DNA of 64,000 nucleotides from contig MVIG01000022.1 of NCBI GenBank assembly GCA_002086835.1, positions 1 to 64,000 on the forward strand. Reading direction: 5' to 3'. The notes below the pieces were generated by a model that worked only from the letters and a program-made list of their open reading frames with translations, searched no databases and was not told the DNA's origin. Each line of letters begins with the position of its first letter. Position 1 is the first letter of the stretch. Below, one piece after another: positions 14,576-24,211 of this stretch. This DNA is from Mycolicibacterium porcinum. Lineage in GTDB: Bacteria; Actinomycetota; Actinomycetes; Mycobacteriales; Mycobacteriaceae. The position numbers and the translations under genes are program-made.

Positions 14576-15394
14576 TCAGCGAGCCGGTTTCGGGCAGGAC
14601 GGGTGGGTACCGGCGGTGACCAGATCGGCGACCGCGCTGCGGGGATCCCCGCTGGTCACCAGGCCTTCACCGACCAGCACGGCATCTGCACCCGCGCCGG
14701 CGTACGCCAGCAGGTCAGCGGTTCCGCGGACCCCGGACTCGGCGACGCGGATGACGTCGCTGGGCAGCCCCGGCGCGATGCGCGCGAAGCAGTCGCGATC
14801 GACTTCCAGGGTCTTGAGGTCGCGTGCGTTGACACCGATCAACTTGGCCCCGGCCTGCAACGCCCGGTCGGCCTCCTCTTCGGTGTGCACCTCGACGAGC
14901 GCGGTCATCCCGAGGGATTCGGTGCGCTCCAGCAGCGATTCCAGCACCGGCTGCTCGAGGGCCGCCACGATGAGCAGCAACAGGTCTGCGCCGTGAGCCC
15001 GAGCCTCATGGATCTGGTACGGCTTGACGATAAAGTCCTTGCGCAACACCGGAATTGACACCGCAGCCCGCACCGCGTCCAGATCGGCGAGTGAGCCGTT
15101 GAACCGGCGCTGCTCGGTGAGCACGCTGATGATCCGCGCGCCGCCGGCCTGATATGCCTGCGCCAACTGCGCCGGGTCGGCGATGTTGGCCAGCTCGCCC
15201 CGCGACGGGCTCGCCCGCTTCACTTCGGCGATCACGGCAATTCCCGGTTCCCGCAACGCAGCCATCACGTTGAGCGGCGGAGGTGCGTCCTGGGCCCGCG
15301 CCTTGATATCAGCCAAGCTGATAACGGCCTCGCGGGCGGCAACGTCGGCGCGGACTCCCTCGATAATGGAGTCGAGCACTGTGGCCGAACTCAT
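14576..15394 (-). CDS. trpC: Indole-3-glycerol phosphate synthase
   Basis: Closes the indole ring from carboxyphenylaminodeoxyribulose phosphate. The 272-residue TIM barrel shows the catalytic [21 protein letters not shown] and [10 protein letters not shown]. The ATG at 15394 ([10 protein letters not shown]) has AGGAA upstream and gives the same length as I recall for M. tuberculosis TrpC. No trpF follows it, and the missing isomerase step is expected from PriA in the his operon of this window. Confidence 0.97.
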   Translation of the reverse strand: MSSATVLDSIIEGVRADVAAREAVISLADIKARAQDAPPPLNVMAALREPGIAVIAEVKRASPSRGELANIADPAQLAQAYQAGGARIISVLTEQRRFNGSLADLDAVRAAVSIPVLRKDFIVKPYQIHEARAHGADLLLLIVAALEQPVLESLLERTESLGMTALVEVHTEEEADRALQAGAKLIGVNARDLKTLEVDRDCFARIAPGLPSDVIRVAESGVRGTADLLAYAGAGADAVLVGEGLVTSGDPRSAVADLVTAGTHPSCPKPAR

Positions 15395-15477
15395 CGCCCG
15401 TCGGTTCCTTTCTGGTGCCTCCGGGCCGGTCCCGGTTGCCCTCCCTGGAAGGGTAGCCGTCGCCACACCTTCACCAT

Positions 15478-16086
15478 TCACCGGCCCTTATTGTCTGGAT
15501 CGCCGCCGTCGCCGGTCGGATCCTGTCCCTCGTCCAGCGCATCCCAGAGCATCCGCTCCGACATCGGCTCGCCGCTGTCGTCACTCTTGGCCGCCTCACG
15601 CCGGGCCGCCGGCGCCGCGTATCGCCCTGCAACGCTGCGCTTGGTGCCGTTGGCCGACCGCATGAGCATCACGGCGCCGGCCAGCGCACACACCGCGGCC
15701 ACCAGGGTCAGGACCGCACCCCCATAGGAGCGACTGGTCGCGGTCAACTGCGCGAGCGGAACTTCTGCCAGGTCAGCGGCCCGCACAGCGACGTCCTTGA
15801 TCACCCACAGGCTGATCGCCAGGTAGCCCATGCCTGCGCTGGCCACGGCGATCAGCAGCGCCAGCAATCGCAGCGCCCAGCCGTGCACCGCCAGCGCAGC
15901 CACCGCGGCGGCCAGCACGAGCAACGCCAGCGGGATCAACGCCGTGGACCAGGATGCGCCCGTGAGCGTCGTGGTTTTGGGCTGGCCGAGCCCGTCGGCC
16001 GAACTCACCTCGACCCAGGTCATGCGCGATGCGACCCACAGCGCGACCGCGGCGAGGACGAACGACGCCTGCGCTGCCCGCGTCAC
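15478..16086 (-). CDS. Trp-operon-associated membrane protein (TIGR02234-like)
   Basis: A 202-residue protein with four hydrophobic helices in residues 1-150 or so, including [21 protein letters not shown] and [19 protein letters not shown], then a charged cytoplasmic tail ([16 protein letters not shown]). The family is found between trpE and trpC across actinobacteria, and its role is unknown. The GTG at 16086 overlaps the trpE stop by 4 bases (GTGA), which indicates translational coupling. A gap of 83 bases before trpC shows no clear promoter. Confidence 0.88.
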   Translation of the reverse strand: MTRAAQASFVLAAVALWVASRMTWVEVSSADGLGQPKTTTLTGASWSTALIPLALLVLAAAVAALAVHGWALRLLALLIAVASAGMGYLAISLWVIKDVAVRAADLAEVPLAQLTATSRSYGGAVLTLVAAVCALAGAVMLMRSANGTKRSVAGRYAAPAARREAAKSDDSGEPMSERMLWDALDEGQDPTGDGGDPDNKGR

Positions 16087-17642
16087 GGCTCGGCCAATGT
16101 GTCGGCGGCTGCGATCGCGTTCAGCACGGCTTTGGCCTTGTTTGCCGACTCGTTGTACTCGTAGGGGCCGTTGGAATCGGCCACGACTCCCCCGCCCGCC
16201 TGCACGTAGGCGGTGCCGTCGCGCATCAGAGCGGTACGGATGGCGATGGCGAAGTCGGCGTTGCCCGCGAAATCGAGGTACCCCAGTACCCCGCCGTACA
16301 GGCCCCGCCGGGTCGTCTCGACCTCCTCGATCAGCTCCATCGCCCGGACCTTCGGCGCCCCCGACAGAGTGCCCGCCGGGAAGCATGCCGTCACCGCGTC
16401 CAGCGCGGTCTTCCCCTCGGCCAGCTCGCCGGTCACCGTGGACACCAGGTGCATGACGTGGCTGTAACGCTCGATGTGGCTGTAGTCCTCGACCCGGACC
16501 GTGCCCGGACGGCAGACTCGGCCCAGGTCGTTGCGGCCGAGATCGACCAGCATCAGGTGCTCGGCACGTTCCTTGTCGTCGGCCAGCAGTTCCTTCTCCA
16601 ACAGCACGTCTTCTTCCTCGGTGCTGCCACGCCAGCGGGTTCCGGCGATCGGGTGCGTCGTGGCTCGTCCGTCCTTCACGGTGACCAGCGCTTCGGGGCT
16701 GGAGCCGACCACCGAAAAGTCAAGCCCACCATCGGCATCGGGGACATTGAGCAGATACATGTACGGGCTGGGGTTGGTCACCCGCAGCATCCGGTACACG
16801 TCGAGAGGATCGGCGGCGGTGTCCATCTCGAACCGCTGTGACGGCACCACCTGGAATGCCTCGCCGGCCTCGATGTCGCCAACCAGCTTCTCCACGATCG
16901 CCGTGTATTCCTCCATCGTGCGCTGCGCGCGGTGCTCGGGAGCGGGCCGGCTGAAGGTGGCGACCGTCGACGACAGCGGCTGGCCGAGGGCGGCGGTCAT
17001 CACGTCCAGCCGGGCCACCGCATCGTCATAGGCCTCGTCGACGCGCTCGTCGGTGCCGTTCCAGTTCACCGCGTTGGCGATCAGCGTGATGGTGCCCTCG
17101 TGATGGTCGACGGCGGCGATGTCGGTGGCCAGCAGCAGCACCATGTCCGGCAGGCCGAGGTCGTCGACGGCCAGCTCGGGGAGCCGCTCCAGCCGGCGCA
17201 CCATGTCATAGGCGAAGTACCCGACCAAGCCCGACGACAGCGGCGGCAGGTCCGGCACCGCCTCGGTCTGCAACAGATCCAGCGTGGCGCGCAATGCGGC
17301 CAACGGTTCACCGCCGCTGGGCGCATCCTTGGGCGCGGTGCCCAGCCACACCGCTTCGTTGTCGCGAACCGTCAATGCCGACGGCGCACCGGCACCGATG
17401 AACGACCAACGAGACCACGAACGGCCGTTCTCGGCCGATTCCAGCAGGAACGTGCCCGGTCGGTTGGCGGCGAGCTTGCGGTACGCCGACAGCGGCGTCT
17501 CGCTGTCGGCCAGGACCTTGCGGGTCACCGGGACGACCCGGTGCTCGGCGGCAAGCGCCCGGAAATCGTCCCGCGATGTGGTGACCGCAAGCGATGAGCC
17601 GGCGCCCGAGGATCCCGGTGCGTGGGTGGCTGTGGTTTGCAC
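16083..17642 (-). CDS. trpE: Anthranilate synthase component I
   Basis: Makes anthranilate from chorismate with ammonia from a TrpG partner not in this window. At 519 residues it carries the tryptophan-binding LLES motif ([20 protein letters not shown]). The chorismate-binding core includes [55 protein letters not shown] and the final [11 protein letters not shown] chose GTG at 17642 because GGGAGGATTG precedes it. Only 63 bases separate it from divergent bcp, too short for a typical attenuator. Confidence 0.96.
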   Translation of the reverse strand: MQTTATHAPGSSGAGSSLAVTTSRDDFRALAAEHRVVPVTRKVLADSETPLSAYRKLAANRPGTFLLESAENGRSWSRWSFIGAGAPSALTVRDNEAVWLGTAPKDAPSGGEPLAALRATLDLLQTEAVPDLPPLSSGLVGYFAYDMVRRLERLPELAVDDLGLPDMVLLLATDIAAVDHHEGTITLIANAVNWNGTDERVDEAYDDAVARLDVMTAALGQPLSSTVATFSRPAPEHRAQRTMEEYTAIVEKLVGDIEAGEAFQVVPSQRFEMDTAADPLDVYRMLRVTNPSPYMYLLNVPDADGGLDFSVVGSSPEALVTVKDGRATTHPIAGTRWRGSTEEEDVLLEKELLADDKERAEHLMLVDLGRNDLGRVCRPGTVRVEDYSHIERYSHVMHLVSTVTGELAEGKTALDAVTACFPAGTLSGAPKVRAMELIEEVETTRRGLYGGVLGYLDFAGNADFAIAIRTALMRDGTAYVQAGGGVVADSNGPYEYNESANKAKAVLNAIAAADTLAEP

Positions 17643-17705
17643 GGGATCAATCCTCCCAGATCGGGGCCACCGTCCTGCCATGCAGACGGCGTAGCGTAGC
17701 CAGCC
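17643..17705. promoter_or_regulatory. Divergent trpE / bcp promoter region
   Basis: These 63 bases must hold the start signals for both the trp operon and bcp. The trpE ribosome site GGGAGG is clear. On the plus strand TAGCGT lies about 10 bases before the bcp ATG and would give a nearly leaderless mRNA. No Trp-codon leader peptide or operator palindrome is seen. Confidence 0.4.
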
Positions 17706-18170
17706 ATGACATCCCTCAAGACGGGTGACACCGTTGCCGAGTTCGAACTGCCGGACCAGACCGGCACGATCCGCAGCCTGACCAGCCTGCTCACCGAGGG
17801 CCCGGTGGTGCTGTTCTTCTATCCGGCGGCGATGACACCGGGATGCACCAAAGAGGCCTGTCACTTCCGCGATCTGGCCGCGGAGTTCGCCGCTGCCGGC
17901 GCGAGCCGGGTCGGCATCAGTACCGACCCGGTCGCCAAGCAGGCCAAGTTCGCCGACATCCAGAACTTCGACTATCCCTTGCTGTCGGATACCGACGGCA
18001 AGGTGGCCGCCCAGTTCGGGGTGAAACGTGGCCTGCTCGGCAAGCTCATGCCGGTCAAGCGGACCACGTTCGTCATCGACACCGATCGCACTGTGCTCGG
18101 GGTCATCTCGAGCGAGATCAGCATGGACACCCACGCCGACAAGGCGCTGGAGCTGCTCAAGGCGCGTTGA
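17706..18170 (+). CDS. bcp: Thioredoxin-dependent peroxiredoxin (Bcp/PrxQ)
   Basis: Reduces hydroperoxides with electrons from thioredoxin. The 154-residue protein has the peroxidatic cysteine in [10 protein letters not shown], and the second cysteine five residues later is the usual PrxQ resolving residue. The thioredoxin fold motifs [13 protein letters not shown] and [11 protein letters not shown] are present. Its 3' end overlaps the convergent leuA stop by 14 bases. M. tuberculosis has bcpB at this same place beside trpE. Confidence 0.95.
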   Translation: MTSLKTGDTVAEFELPDQTGTIRSLTSLLTEGPVVLFFYPAAMTPGCTKEACHFRDLAAEFAAAGASRVGISTDPVAKQAKFADIQNFDYPLLSDTDGKVAAQFGVKRGLLGKLMPVKRTTFVIDTDRTVLGVISSEISMDTHADKALELLKAR

Positions 18171-19905
18171 CCGCCCGCAGCACCGCCGCCATCGACGCCG
18201 CGAGCACCGAGTCGCTGCGTCCGCACGCCCAACCGGTGCGGCCGGCCGACCGGTATTCGAGGTAACTGACGGCGGTGCTGCCGATCGACTGCTGGGTCAG
18301 GCTCAGCACCTCGATCGGATGGCCGATCTCTTCGAGTGCGGCGCACAACGCGTCCACCGGCCCGATGCCGCGGTGGCTGCTGGCCACGGTGCGCCCGTCA
18401 CACATCAAGGTGAGGTCGGTGACCGCGGCGGCGCCGTCGCCTCCGGCGTGCCAGTCCTTGAGCTGCACGGGCCCGGCCGGGTCGAGATAGGTCGCCTCGA
18501 ACAGGTCGAAGAGTTCGGCCGCGGTGACCTCGGAACCGCTGGAATCGGTGTGCGTCTGAACGTGGCGGGCGAAGTCGATCTGCAAGCGGCGCGGCAGGTC
18601 CAACCCGTAGTCGGTGGCCAGCAGGTAGGCGATGCCGCCCTTGCCGGACTGCGAGTTCACCCGGATCACCGCGTCGTAGGTGCGGCCGATGTCGGCCGGG
18701 TCGATCGGCAGATACGGTACCCGCCAATCGATTTCGTTCTCCGGCTGTCCGGTGGCCGCGGCCCTGGCGCGATGTTCGGCGAAGCCCTTCTTGATCGCGT
18801 CCTGGTGTGTCCCGGAGAACGCCGTGTGCACCATGTCTCCCACATAGGGATGCCGCTCATGGATCGGCATGCGGGTGCAGTGACTGACGGTGCGCGCGAT
18901 CTCGTCGATGTCGGAGAAGTCGATCATCGGATCCACGCCCTGGGCATGCAGATTCAGCGCCAGGGTGGCGATGTCGACATTGCCGGTGCGTTCACCGTTG
19001 CCGAACACGCACCCCTCGACCCGCTGCGCTCCCGCCAACACCGCGAGCTCGGCGCAGGCGATGCCGGTCCCCCGGTCGTTGTGTGGGTGCACCGACAGGA
19101 TGACGCTGTCACGACGGGACACGTTGCGGTGCATGTACTCGATCTGGTCGGCGTACACGTTCGGGGTCGCGATCTCGACGGTGGCCGGCAGGTTGAGGAT
19201 GACCGGACGGTCGGGCGTGGCCTGCCACAGCTCGGTTACCGCGTCACACAGCTCGAGCACGTAGTCCGGCTCGGTGAGGTTGAACACCTCCGGCGAGAAT
19301 TCGAACCGCACATTCGGCATGCCGTCGGTGAATTCGAAGACGTCGCGCGCCCCGGCCAGGATCAGATCCCGCAGTTCGGCACGGTCCTTTCCCAGAACGA
19401 CGTCGCGCCAGGTGGGTGCGGTCGCGGTGTACATGTGGATGACGACGTCGTTGTCGATCCCGCGGACCGAGTCCACGGTGCGCTCGATCAGGTCGCGGCG
19501 GGCCGGAACGAACACGACGATGGTGACGTCGGGTGGGGCGATGTCGGATTCGGCCAGCAGCCGGACGAAGTCGAAGTCGGTCTGCGACGCCGACGGATAG
19601 CCAACCTCGATCTCCTTGTAGCCCATGGCCACCAGCAGCTCGAAGAATCGGCGCTTACGGCCCGGATCCATCGGCTCGGCCAGCGCCTGATTGCCGTCCC
19701 GCAGATCCACCGGAACCCACAGCGGCGCGGTTTCGATCCGGGCTGTCGGCCAATTTCGTTGAACCAGAGGAACTTCGACGCGGTCGTAGACGGACGCGTA
19801 GCGATGAGACGGCATCTGGGAGTGGCGCTGGCGGTTCCAAGCCGGCGCGTTCGCCGGGACGTCCCCGGCCGGGGTGTCGATGGTGGGAAATGCGGAAGTG
19901 GTCAT
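18157..19905 (-). CDS. leuA: 2-isopropylmalate synthase
   Basis: Condenses acetyl-CoA with 2-oxoisovalerate, the first committed step of leucine synthesis. The 582-residue protein has the catalytic start [15 protein letters not shown], the metal ligands in [16 protein letters not shown], and [16 protein letters not shown]-terminal leucine-sensing domain runs from about residue 440. The ATG at 19905 follows a 68-base gap after the leuL stop. In M. tuberculosis leuA lies elsewhere, next to ask, so this may be a second copy or a relocated gene. Expression is probably controlled by the upstream leader. Confidence 0.94.
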   Translation of the reverse strand: MTTSAFPTIDTPAGDVPANAPAWNRQRHSQMPSHRYASVYDRVEVPLVQRNWPTARIETAPLWVPVDLRDGNQALAEPMDPGRKRRFFELLVAMGYKEIEVGYPSASQTDFDFVRLLAESDIAPPDVTIVVFVPARRDLIERTVDSVRGIDNDVVIHMYTATAPTWRDVVLGKDRAELRDLILAGARDVFEFTDGMPNVRFEFSPEVFNLTEPDYVLELCDAVTELWQATPDRPVILNLPATVEIATPNVYADQIEYMHRNVSRRDSVILSVHPHNDRGTGIACAELAVLAGAQRVEGCVFGNGERTGNVDIATLALNLHAQGVDPMIDFSDIDEIARTVSHCTRMPIHERHPYVGDMVHTAFSGTHQDAIKKGFAEHRARAAATGQPENEIDWRVPYLPIDPADIGRTYDAVIRVNSQSGKGGIAYLLATDYGLDLPRRLQIDFARHVQTHTDSSGSEVTAAELFDLFEATYLDPAGPVQLKDWHAGGDGAAAVTDLTLMCDGRTVASSHRGIGPVDALCAALEEIGHPIEVLSLTQQSIGSTAVSYLEYRSAGRTGWACGRSDSVLAASMAAVLRAVNAP

Positions 19906-19931
19906 GAGGGTGCCTTCGGTCGGATTGAGTT

Positions 19932-19972
19932 TCGACCGGCGCGACACAGCCCCACGGCAGGGGGCCGGTCGA
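19932..19972 (-). promoter_or_regulatory. Putative leucine attenuator hairpin
   Basis: Between leuL and leuA, 9-base arms at 19932-19940 and 19964-19972 (TCGACCGGC / GCCGGTCGA) enclose a second stem, CCCC (19950-19953) with GGGG (19960-19963). The end of the leuL reading frame, 19977-19985, can pair instead with 19956-19966, which would break this hairpin. That is the switch expected of an attenuator. No U-rich run follows, so termination could be non-canonical or control could act on translation. Confidence 0.55.
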
Positions 19973-19973
19973 T

Positions 19974-20015
19974 TCAGGCCCCGCCGCGGCGGCTAAGGAG
20001 CAGGACGCGCGTCAT
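19974..20015 (-). CDS. leuL: Leucine leader peptide upstream of leuA
   Basis: A 13-codon frame reads [13 protein letters not shown], then TGA. Three different leucine codons stand in a row (CTG CTC CTT), followed by two arginines. It lies 68 bases before leuA on the same strand. A TATAGT -10 at 20025-20030 would start the transcript about three bases before its ATG, so it would be translated as a leaderless frame. Ribosome stalling at the leucine codons when leucine is short would free the downstream switch. Leucine leaders before leuA are known in other bacteria. The call here is inferred from sequence. Confidence 0.65.
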   Translation of the reverse strand: MTRVLLLSRRGGA

Positions 20016-20021
20016 GATGGG

Positions 20022-20058
20022 TAGACTATACACAACTCCTCAGACAAGTAGACAGGTA
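20022..20058. promoter_or_regulatory. Overlapping divergent promoters of leuL-leuA and the GntR gene
   Basis: TATAGT on the minus strand (20030-20025) and TATACA on the plus strand (20027-20032) overlap, so the two transcripts probably compete or share control. Just downstream on the plus strand are two direct repeats, GACAAGTA (20043-20050) and GACAGGTA (20051-20058), within the presumed 5' end of the regulator mRNA. They could be a binding site for the GntR protein itself. Confidence 0.4.
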
Positions 20059-20061
20059 TCG

Positions 20062-20733
20062 ATGGCGTCCCAAGTTCAGCGTCACCCGCTGGCGGCCCAG
20101 ACCGCCCAGCTTCTCCTGACGCGTATTCGCGAAGGTGAATGGCCGCTGGGCCATCGACTTCCGGGCGAGATGACGCTGGCCGCACAGCTCGGCGTAGGTC
20201 GCTCCACCCTGCGTGAAGCGATCCGCGAACTCTCCGGCAAGGGTGTGTTGGAGAGCCGTCAGGGCTCCGGGGTTTTCGTCACCGCGCTGGACGCGGCCGA
20301 AGACTGGGACACCGTCCTGCGTCGCGCGACGATCGTGTCGGTGATCGAAGCTCGCATCGCGATCGAAGCCGAGGCCGCCGCGCTGGCCGCCACCCGGCGC
20401 ACGCCCGCCGATCTACGTGCGATCCGCCGTACCCTGGCGGCCCGCGGTGTGGTGGGACAGTCGGTACCCGACCACGTCGACGCGGACATGGCGTTTCATC
20501 GCACCGTGATCGCCGCGGCCCACAATGAGGTGCTGATCCAGCTGTTCGACGCGTTCCTCCCCCGGCTGCGGCTGGCGATGATCGACATGCTGAAGATCCG
20601 CCCGATCGCCTCTGAACCCTGCGATCACGCTCTGCATCAGCAGCTCGCCGACGCGATCATCGCCCGCGATCCCGAAGCCGCAGCGGCTGCCAGCAGAACC
20701 CATTTGACCTCATTGAAGGAGTCTTTCGCATGA
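20062..20733 (+). CDS. GntR/FadR-family transcriptional regulator
   Basis: A 223-residue repressor-type protein. Residues 1-70 form the winged helix with GEWPLGHRLPGEMTLAAQLGVGRSTLREAIRELSGKGVLESRQGSGVFV, matching GntR. Residues 85-220 are the helical FCD ligand domain, with metal-ligand-like Asp and His residues (DADMAFHRTVI, ALHQQLADAI). The start is ATG at 20062. Its end overlaps the ABC ATPase start as ATGA. Divergent placement to leuA suggests, but does not prove, a link to branched-chain metabolism. Confidence 0.88.
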   Translation: MASQVQRHPLAAQTAQLLLTRIREGEWPLGHRLPGEMTLAAQLGVGRSTLREAIRELSGKGVLESRQGSGVFVTALDAAEDWDTVLRRATIVSVIEARIAIEAEAAALAATRRTPADLRAIRRTLAARGVVGQSVPDHVDADMAFHRTVIAAAHNEVLIQLFDAFLPRLRLAMIDMLKIRPIASEPCDHALHQQLADAIIARDPEAAAAASRTHLTSLKESFA

Positions 20734-21527
20734 CCCCGGTCCTCGACATCGCCGATGTGACCTTCCGCCGTGACGGCAAGCAGATCATCGACGGCATCTC
20801 ACTGACCGTGCAGTCCGGTGAGCACTGGGCACTGTTGGGACCCAACGGTGCCGGCAAGAGCACGCTGCTGGGTTTCTGTGCCGCCGTGACGTTTCCGACG
20901 ACGGGGACCGTGCACGTGCTCGGCGGTCAGATGGGTCGTACCGACCTGGCCGTGCTGCGACGCTCGATCGGTCACGTGAATCCCCGGCATCGCCTGCAGT
21001 ATCCGCTGACGGTGCGCGAGGTGGTGCTCACCGGTATCACGGCCACCATCGACATCGCAGCGCACTGGACGCCGACCCCAGAACAGGTGCGCCGCGCCGA
21101 CGATCTCATCGACACTGTGGGACTCTCAGCCCGCGCCGACGCGATCTGGCCCACCCTGTCCCAGGGCGAGCGGGGCCGTACCCTGATCGCCCGGGCGTTG
21201 ATCGCTGATCCGCAGCTTCTGCTGCTGGACGAGCCGACCACCGGCCTGGATGTCGCGGCCCGCGAACAGCTGCTGGAAACCCTTGACACCCTGGATGACT
21301 CGCATCCAGACATGGCCTCGATCCTGGTCACCCACCACCTCGAGGAACTGCCGACCAGCACCACGCACGCCCTGTTGATCGCCCACGGGCGCACGGTGGC
21401 CAGCGGATCGGCCCACGAGGTGGTCAACACCGAGCACGTCAGCGAGGCGTTCGCTCACCCTGTGGTGGTCGGGTTCCAGGACGGCCGATGGAGCGCGCGA
21501 GCCAAGGCCAGCTCGCGGGTGCTGTAG
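20730..21527 (+). CDS. ABC transporter ATP-binding protein, no permease nearby
   Basis: A 265-residue ATPase with Walker A (GPNGAGKST), Q-loop region, signature LSQGERGR, Walker B (LLLLDEPTTG) and H-loop (VTHHLEELP). Its layout resembles stand-alone ATPases of the YlmA/COG1119 type. No membrane subunit or binding protein is encoded beside it, so the substrate is unknown. It is translationally coupled to the GntR gene by a 4-base overlap and ends 7 bases before the convergent endonuclease gene. Confidence 0.88.
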   Translation: MTPVLDIADVTFRRDGKQIIDGISLTVQSGEHWALLGPNGAGKSTLLGFCAAVTFPTTGTVHVLGGQMGRTDLAVLRRSIGHVNPRHRLQYPLTVREVVLTGITATIDIAAHWTPTPEQVRRADDLIDTVGLSARADAIWPTLSQGERGRTLIARALIADPQLLLLDEPTTGLDVAAREQLLETLDTLDDSHPDMASILVTHHLEELPTSTTHALLIAHGRTVASGSAHEVVNTEHVSEAFAHPVVVGFQDGRWSARAKASSRVL

Positions 21528-21534
21528 CGGGGCT

Positions 21535-22530
21535 TCAGCCTTCGGCTGCGGCGTTACGTCGCCGGCGCGCCTCACGGTGCCGGGTCACGGGTGTGGTGTC
21601 GATGACCCGGTTGACCACGGTGGCCAGGAAACGCGAGGGCTGCAGCGCGGGCGGCACCGTGTCGTGCCGGATCGCGATGTCGGGAAGTGCGGCCAACGCC
21701 TCGTCGACGGCTGCCGTGGCCACGTCGACGATCTCGAACAGCGCATCGGGCTCAGCTTTTTCGATGCTGTCGACTTCCTGGTCCGCGGGCTCGGTGACCT
21801 CGGAGTCGTAGTCGATCATCACCAGCGCCACGGCGTGATAGGCGTCGTCCTCGGTGCCGAGCTTGCCCAGCAGGTCGATGAGCCACTCGGCTTTGTCCGG
21901 TTCGGTGCTCAGGATCGTCGAGCGCAGACCATAGACGAACCCGAGCGCCGACAGCGGGTGGCGCAGGCGCAGATTCTTGGCGTCGCCGTAGCTCTCCTCG
22001 ACGCGGTTGGCGGCGTTCTTGCCGAAGCTGGAATCCATCCGCTTGGTGCTGATCAACAATTCCGGGCCGGTGTCCCAGTCCGACATCACCACGTCGACCT
22101 GCTTCATGTAGTGCTTGCCCAGCACGCTGGCGCTGGACGCGGCAACGCCTTTCATCGACCGCTTCAACCGCTGCTCGATCAGGTGGCGTTCCTTCTGTGG
22201 CAGCGCTTCCAGCAGACTCGCGATCGCGCTGGGCATGATCCGCGGATCCGTTGCCCTGGGCCACACCGCATCCGGATCGAACCCGGCACGGCGCAACTCG
22301 TAGGCCAGCCAGACATCGAGAGCGAGCGCCGGAACCCCGGTGGTCGACGGGGCATCGAGGTACAACGGCACCCCGAGCAGCTTGCGCAGCACCCGGAAAT
22401 CGGGCACGAACGTCAACTCGCCGGCCACCCGCACCCACGGGTTGGTGTGCACGCCTGCCGGTGCCGCGTCGGCCACGATGCGGTCGAAGATGGCCCACGC
22501 GGTGGCTTTGGTCGACGGTTCAGCGGGCAC
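21535..22530 (-). CDS. Putative type II restriction endonuclease (possibly XamI-like)
   Basis: A 331-residue protein overlapping the end of a DNA adenine methyltransferase gene by 11 bases. The region VDVVMSDWDTGPELLISTKRM resembles a PD-(D/E)xK nuclease core, with an acidic residue before a beta strand that ends in lysine, followed by NRVEESYGDAKNLRLRHP. The last step of the motif has Ser-Thr-Lys rather than the usual Glu-x-Lys, so the catalytic set is uncertain. XamI-family enzymes, which cut GTCGAC, are my best guess at a relative, from memory. A homology search is needed. Confidence 0.6.
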   Translation of the reverse strand: MPAEPSTKATAWAIFDRIVADAAPAGVHTNPWVRVAGELTFVPDFRVLRKLLGVPLYLDAPSTTGVPALALDVWLAYELRRAGFDPDAVWPRATDPRIMPSAIASLLEALPQKERHLIEQRLKRSMKGVAASSASVLGKHYMKQVDVVMSDWDTGPELLISTKRMDSSFGKNAANRVEESYGDAKNLRLRHPLSALGFVYGLRSTILSTEPDKAEWLIDLLGKLGTEDDAYHAVALVMIDYDSEVTEPADQEVDSIEKAEPDALFEIVDVATAAVDEALAALPDIAIRHDTVPPALQPSRFLATVVNRVIDTTPVTRHREARRRRNAAAEG

Positions 22531-24139
22531 GCCGAGACCTTACCGTCCGGCGCGTCGACAATGAATCGCGCGCCGTCCGAACAGGTTCCAGAGCGACGTG
22601 CGTATCCAGCCCCAACGCGTCGTCGACGATGCGGGTCGCCTCTAGCAGTTGCCCCCGCTCCAGGAGTGTTCCGGCCCGCCGACGTACCGCCCGCAGCTCG
22701 TCGGCTCGCGCCGCCACCAATTCGGGCGACGGGACCAGCCAGCGGTCGGCCTCACGAGGTTCGATCTTGAGGATCCCGCCGCCATAGGAACGGCCGACGA
22801 TCTCGGCGTGCAGAACCGTCACCGAGTTGAGCGCGGCCAGCCCCAGCAGGTCCCGGCCCAGTGTCCGCAGCCCGTCCCGCAGGTAGACACCGTGAACCGA
22901 GTTGAGGTGATGTGCCTTCGCCCGGTTGCTGATCAACCGAGGAGTGTCGGCATTCATACACGTCAGCAGCAGGTCAGCGGGATTCACCAGCGGCACCAGA
23001 TACCACGGCTGACGCACCCGGCATTTGTAGGCCAGATGCACGCCTGCCGCGTGGCCGGCGTCGATGTAGCGCTGCGCGGCAGCCGACGGTGACTCGGGAC
23101 GGAACAGGTGGATGGACCGGCCGTCCTCCCCCAACCTGGACAGCTGTTCGGCGGTCAGCGTCAGGCCGCGCAGGTGAGCGCTGCCCGGCGGGGACAATGG
23201 CAGCAGGTCGGTACCGCGCAGGCCCAGTTCGCTCACCCGATCCGGAGACAACGCGAAGAAGCCGTTGTTGCCGGTCACCATGCCCAGCGTGGTGTCGCCC
23301 CAGCTCTCCAGCGGGCAGAACTGCCCGCCGGTGTGCAGCCCGTGGAGCGCATCCACCGGCGCGTTTCCGATCAGGCCGCTGACCCATTTGTCGGCGGGAT
23401 CGCGCGGCGACCAACGCCGTTGTGCCAGTTCAGTTGTCAGCGCATAGGCGTTGCGGGCCCGGTGGATGACGGCGTGGTCAGATGGCCCGGCGCCATAGCC
23501 GTCGGCGAGCAACAGCACCACGTCCGCTTCGGCCTCGGGAAACACCTGCTCGTCGAACATGACCAGCTCAACACTGGCGAACCGGTCGAACAGGAACTTC
23601 CGTACGGCTGCCGCGTAGTTGACGCTGAGCAACTCGGCGGGCAGTACCAGGGCCAGGCGGCCGCCCGGCTTGAGGAACAGCGCGGCATGCACGGTGAACG
23701 CGGCCCAGCTCGAGGCCAGCCCAGACAGGGTGACGCCCGCCTTGAGTGCGGCACGGCGCGACTGCGCCCGGGTGGCACCGCGGAACTCCTGGTAGCGGAT
23801 GTAGGGCGGGTTGCCGATCACGGCGGTGTACTCGGCCCGCGGGTCGATCGTGAAGAAGTCAGCCGTCCTGATGCGGGCCGTGCCGCCGGCGGCGGCAACA
23901 CGCTTGCGCGCGGTGGTGGCGCTGGCCGCATGCAGTTCCACCCCGTCGACTCTTGGCAGGTCAGTCCCCAATTCGGCCAACCGGGTGACCGCCGCGACCA
24001 CGAACGCCGCCTCCCCGGCCGCAGGTTCGAAGACCTCATCGTCAGCGGACCGGATTGCCCACCGGGTCAGATACCGCGTGATCTCGGGTGGGGTGAAAAA
24101 CGCACCGCGCGCTTTGCGGGTCGCAGCGGTGTCGGTCAC
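22520..24139 (-). CDS. Eco57I-type N6-adenine DNA methyltransferase
   Basis: Methylates adenine in DNA, here presumably to protect sites of the linked nuclease. The N-terminal RKARGAFFTPPEITRYL is the usual opening of this class. Motif I is VFEPAAGEAAFV, and motif IV is GNPPYIRYQEF (NPPY, typical of N6-adenine enzymes). The C-terminal 250 residues or so form the target-recognition half. GTG at 24139 gives MTDTAATRK and 539 residues. A GTG at 24178 would add 13 residues, and neither has a strong ribosome site. Confidence 0.85.
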   Translation of the reverse strand: MTDTAATRKARGAFFTPPEITRYLTRWAIRSADDEVFEPAAGEAAFVVAAVTRLAELGTDLPRVDGVELHAASATTARKRVAAAGGTARIRTADFFTIDPRAEYTAVIGNPPYIRYQEFRGATRAQSRRAALKAGVTLSGLASSWAAFTVHAALFLKPGGRLALVLPAELLSVNYAAAVRKFLFDRFASVELVMFDEQVFPEAEADVVLLLADGYGAGPSDHAVIHRARNAYALTTELAQRRWSPRDPADKWVSGLIGNAPVDALHGLHTGGQFCPLESWGDTTLGMVTGNNGFFALSPDRVSELGLRGTDLLPLSPPGSAHLRGLTLTAEQLSRLGEDGRSIHLFRPESPSAAAQRYIDAGHAAGVHLAYKCRVRQPWYLVPLVNPADLLLTCMNADTPRLISNRAKAHHLNSVHGVYLRDGLRTLGRDLLGLAALNSVTVLHAEIVGRSYGGGILKIEPREADRWLVPSPELVAARADELRAVRRRAGTLLERGQLLEATRIVDDALGLDTHVALEPVRTARDSLSTRRTVRSRRAR

Positions 24140-24211
24140 CCCGTCATTGTCGCCGACAGCACCGACAACTTCGGACACCGCAACGCGGTGCAGCAGCTTC
24201 GACCCTCGCCC

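Noticed and set aside
17643-17705. A tryptophan attenuator before trpE
   Set aside because: Only 63 bases are available and no Trp-codon frame or paired hairpins are present.
17643-18134. Extension of trpE upstream to give 683 residues
   Set aside because: The added part is antisense to bcp, and the GTG at 17642 has a good ribosome site and family-like N-terminus.
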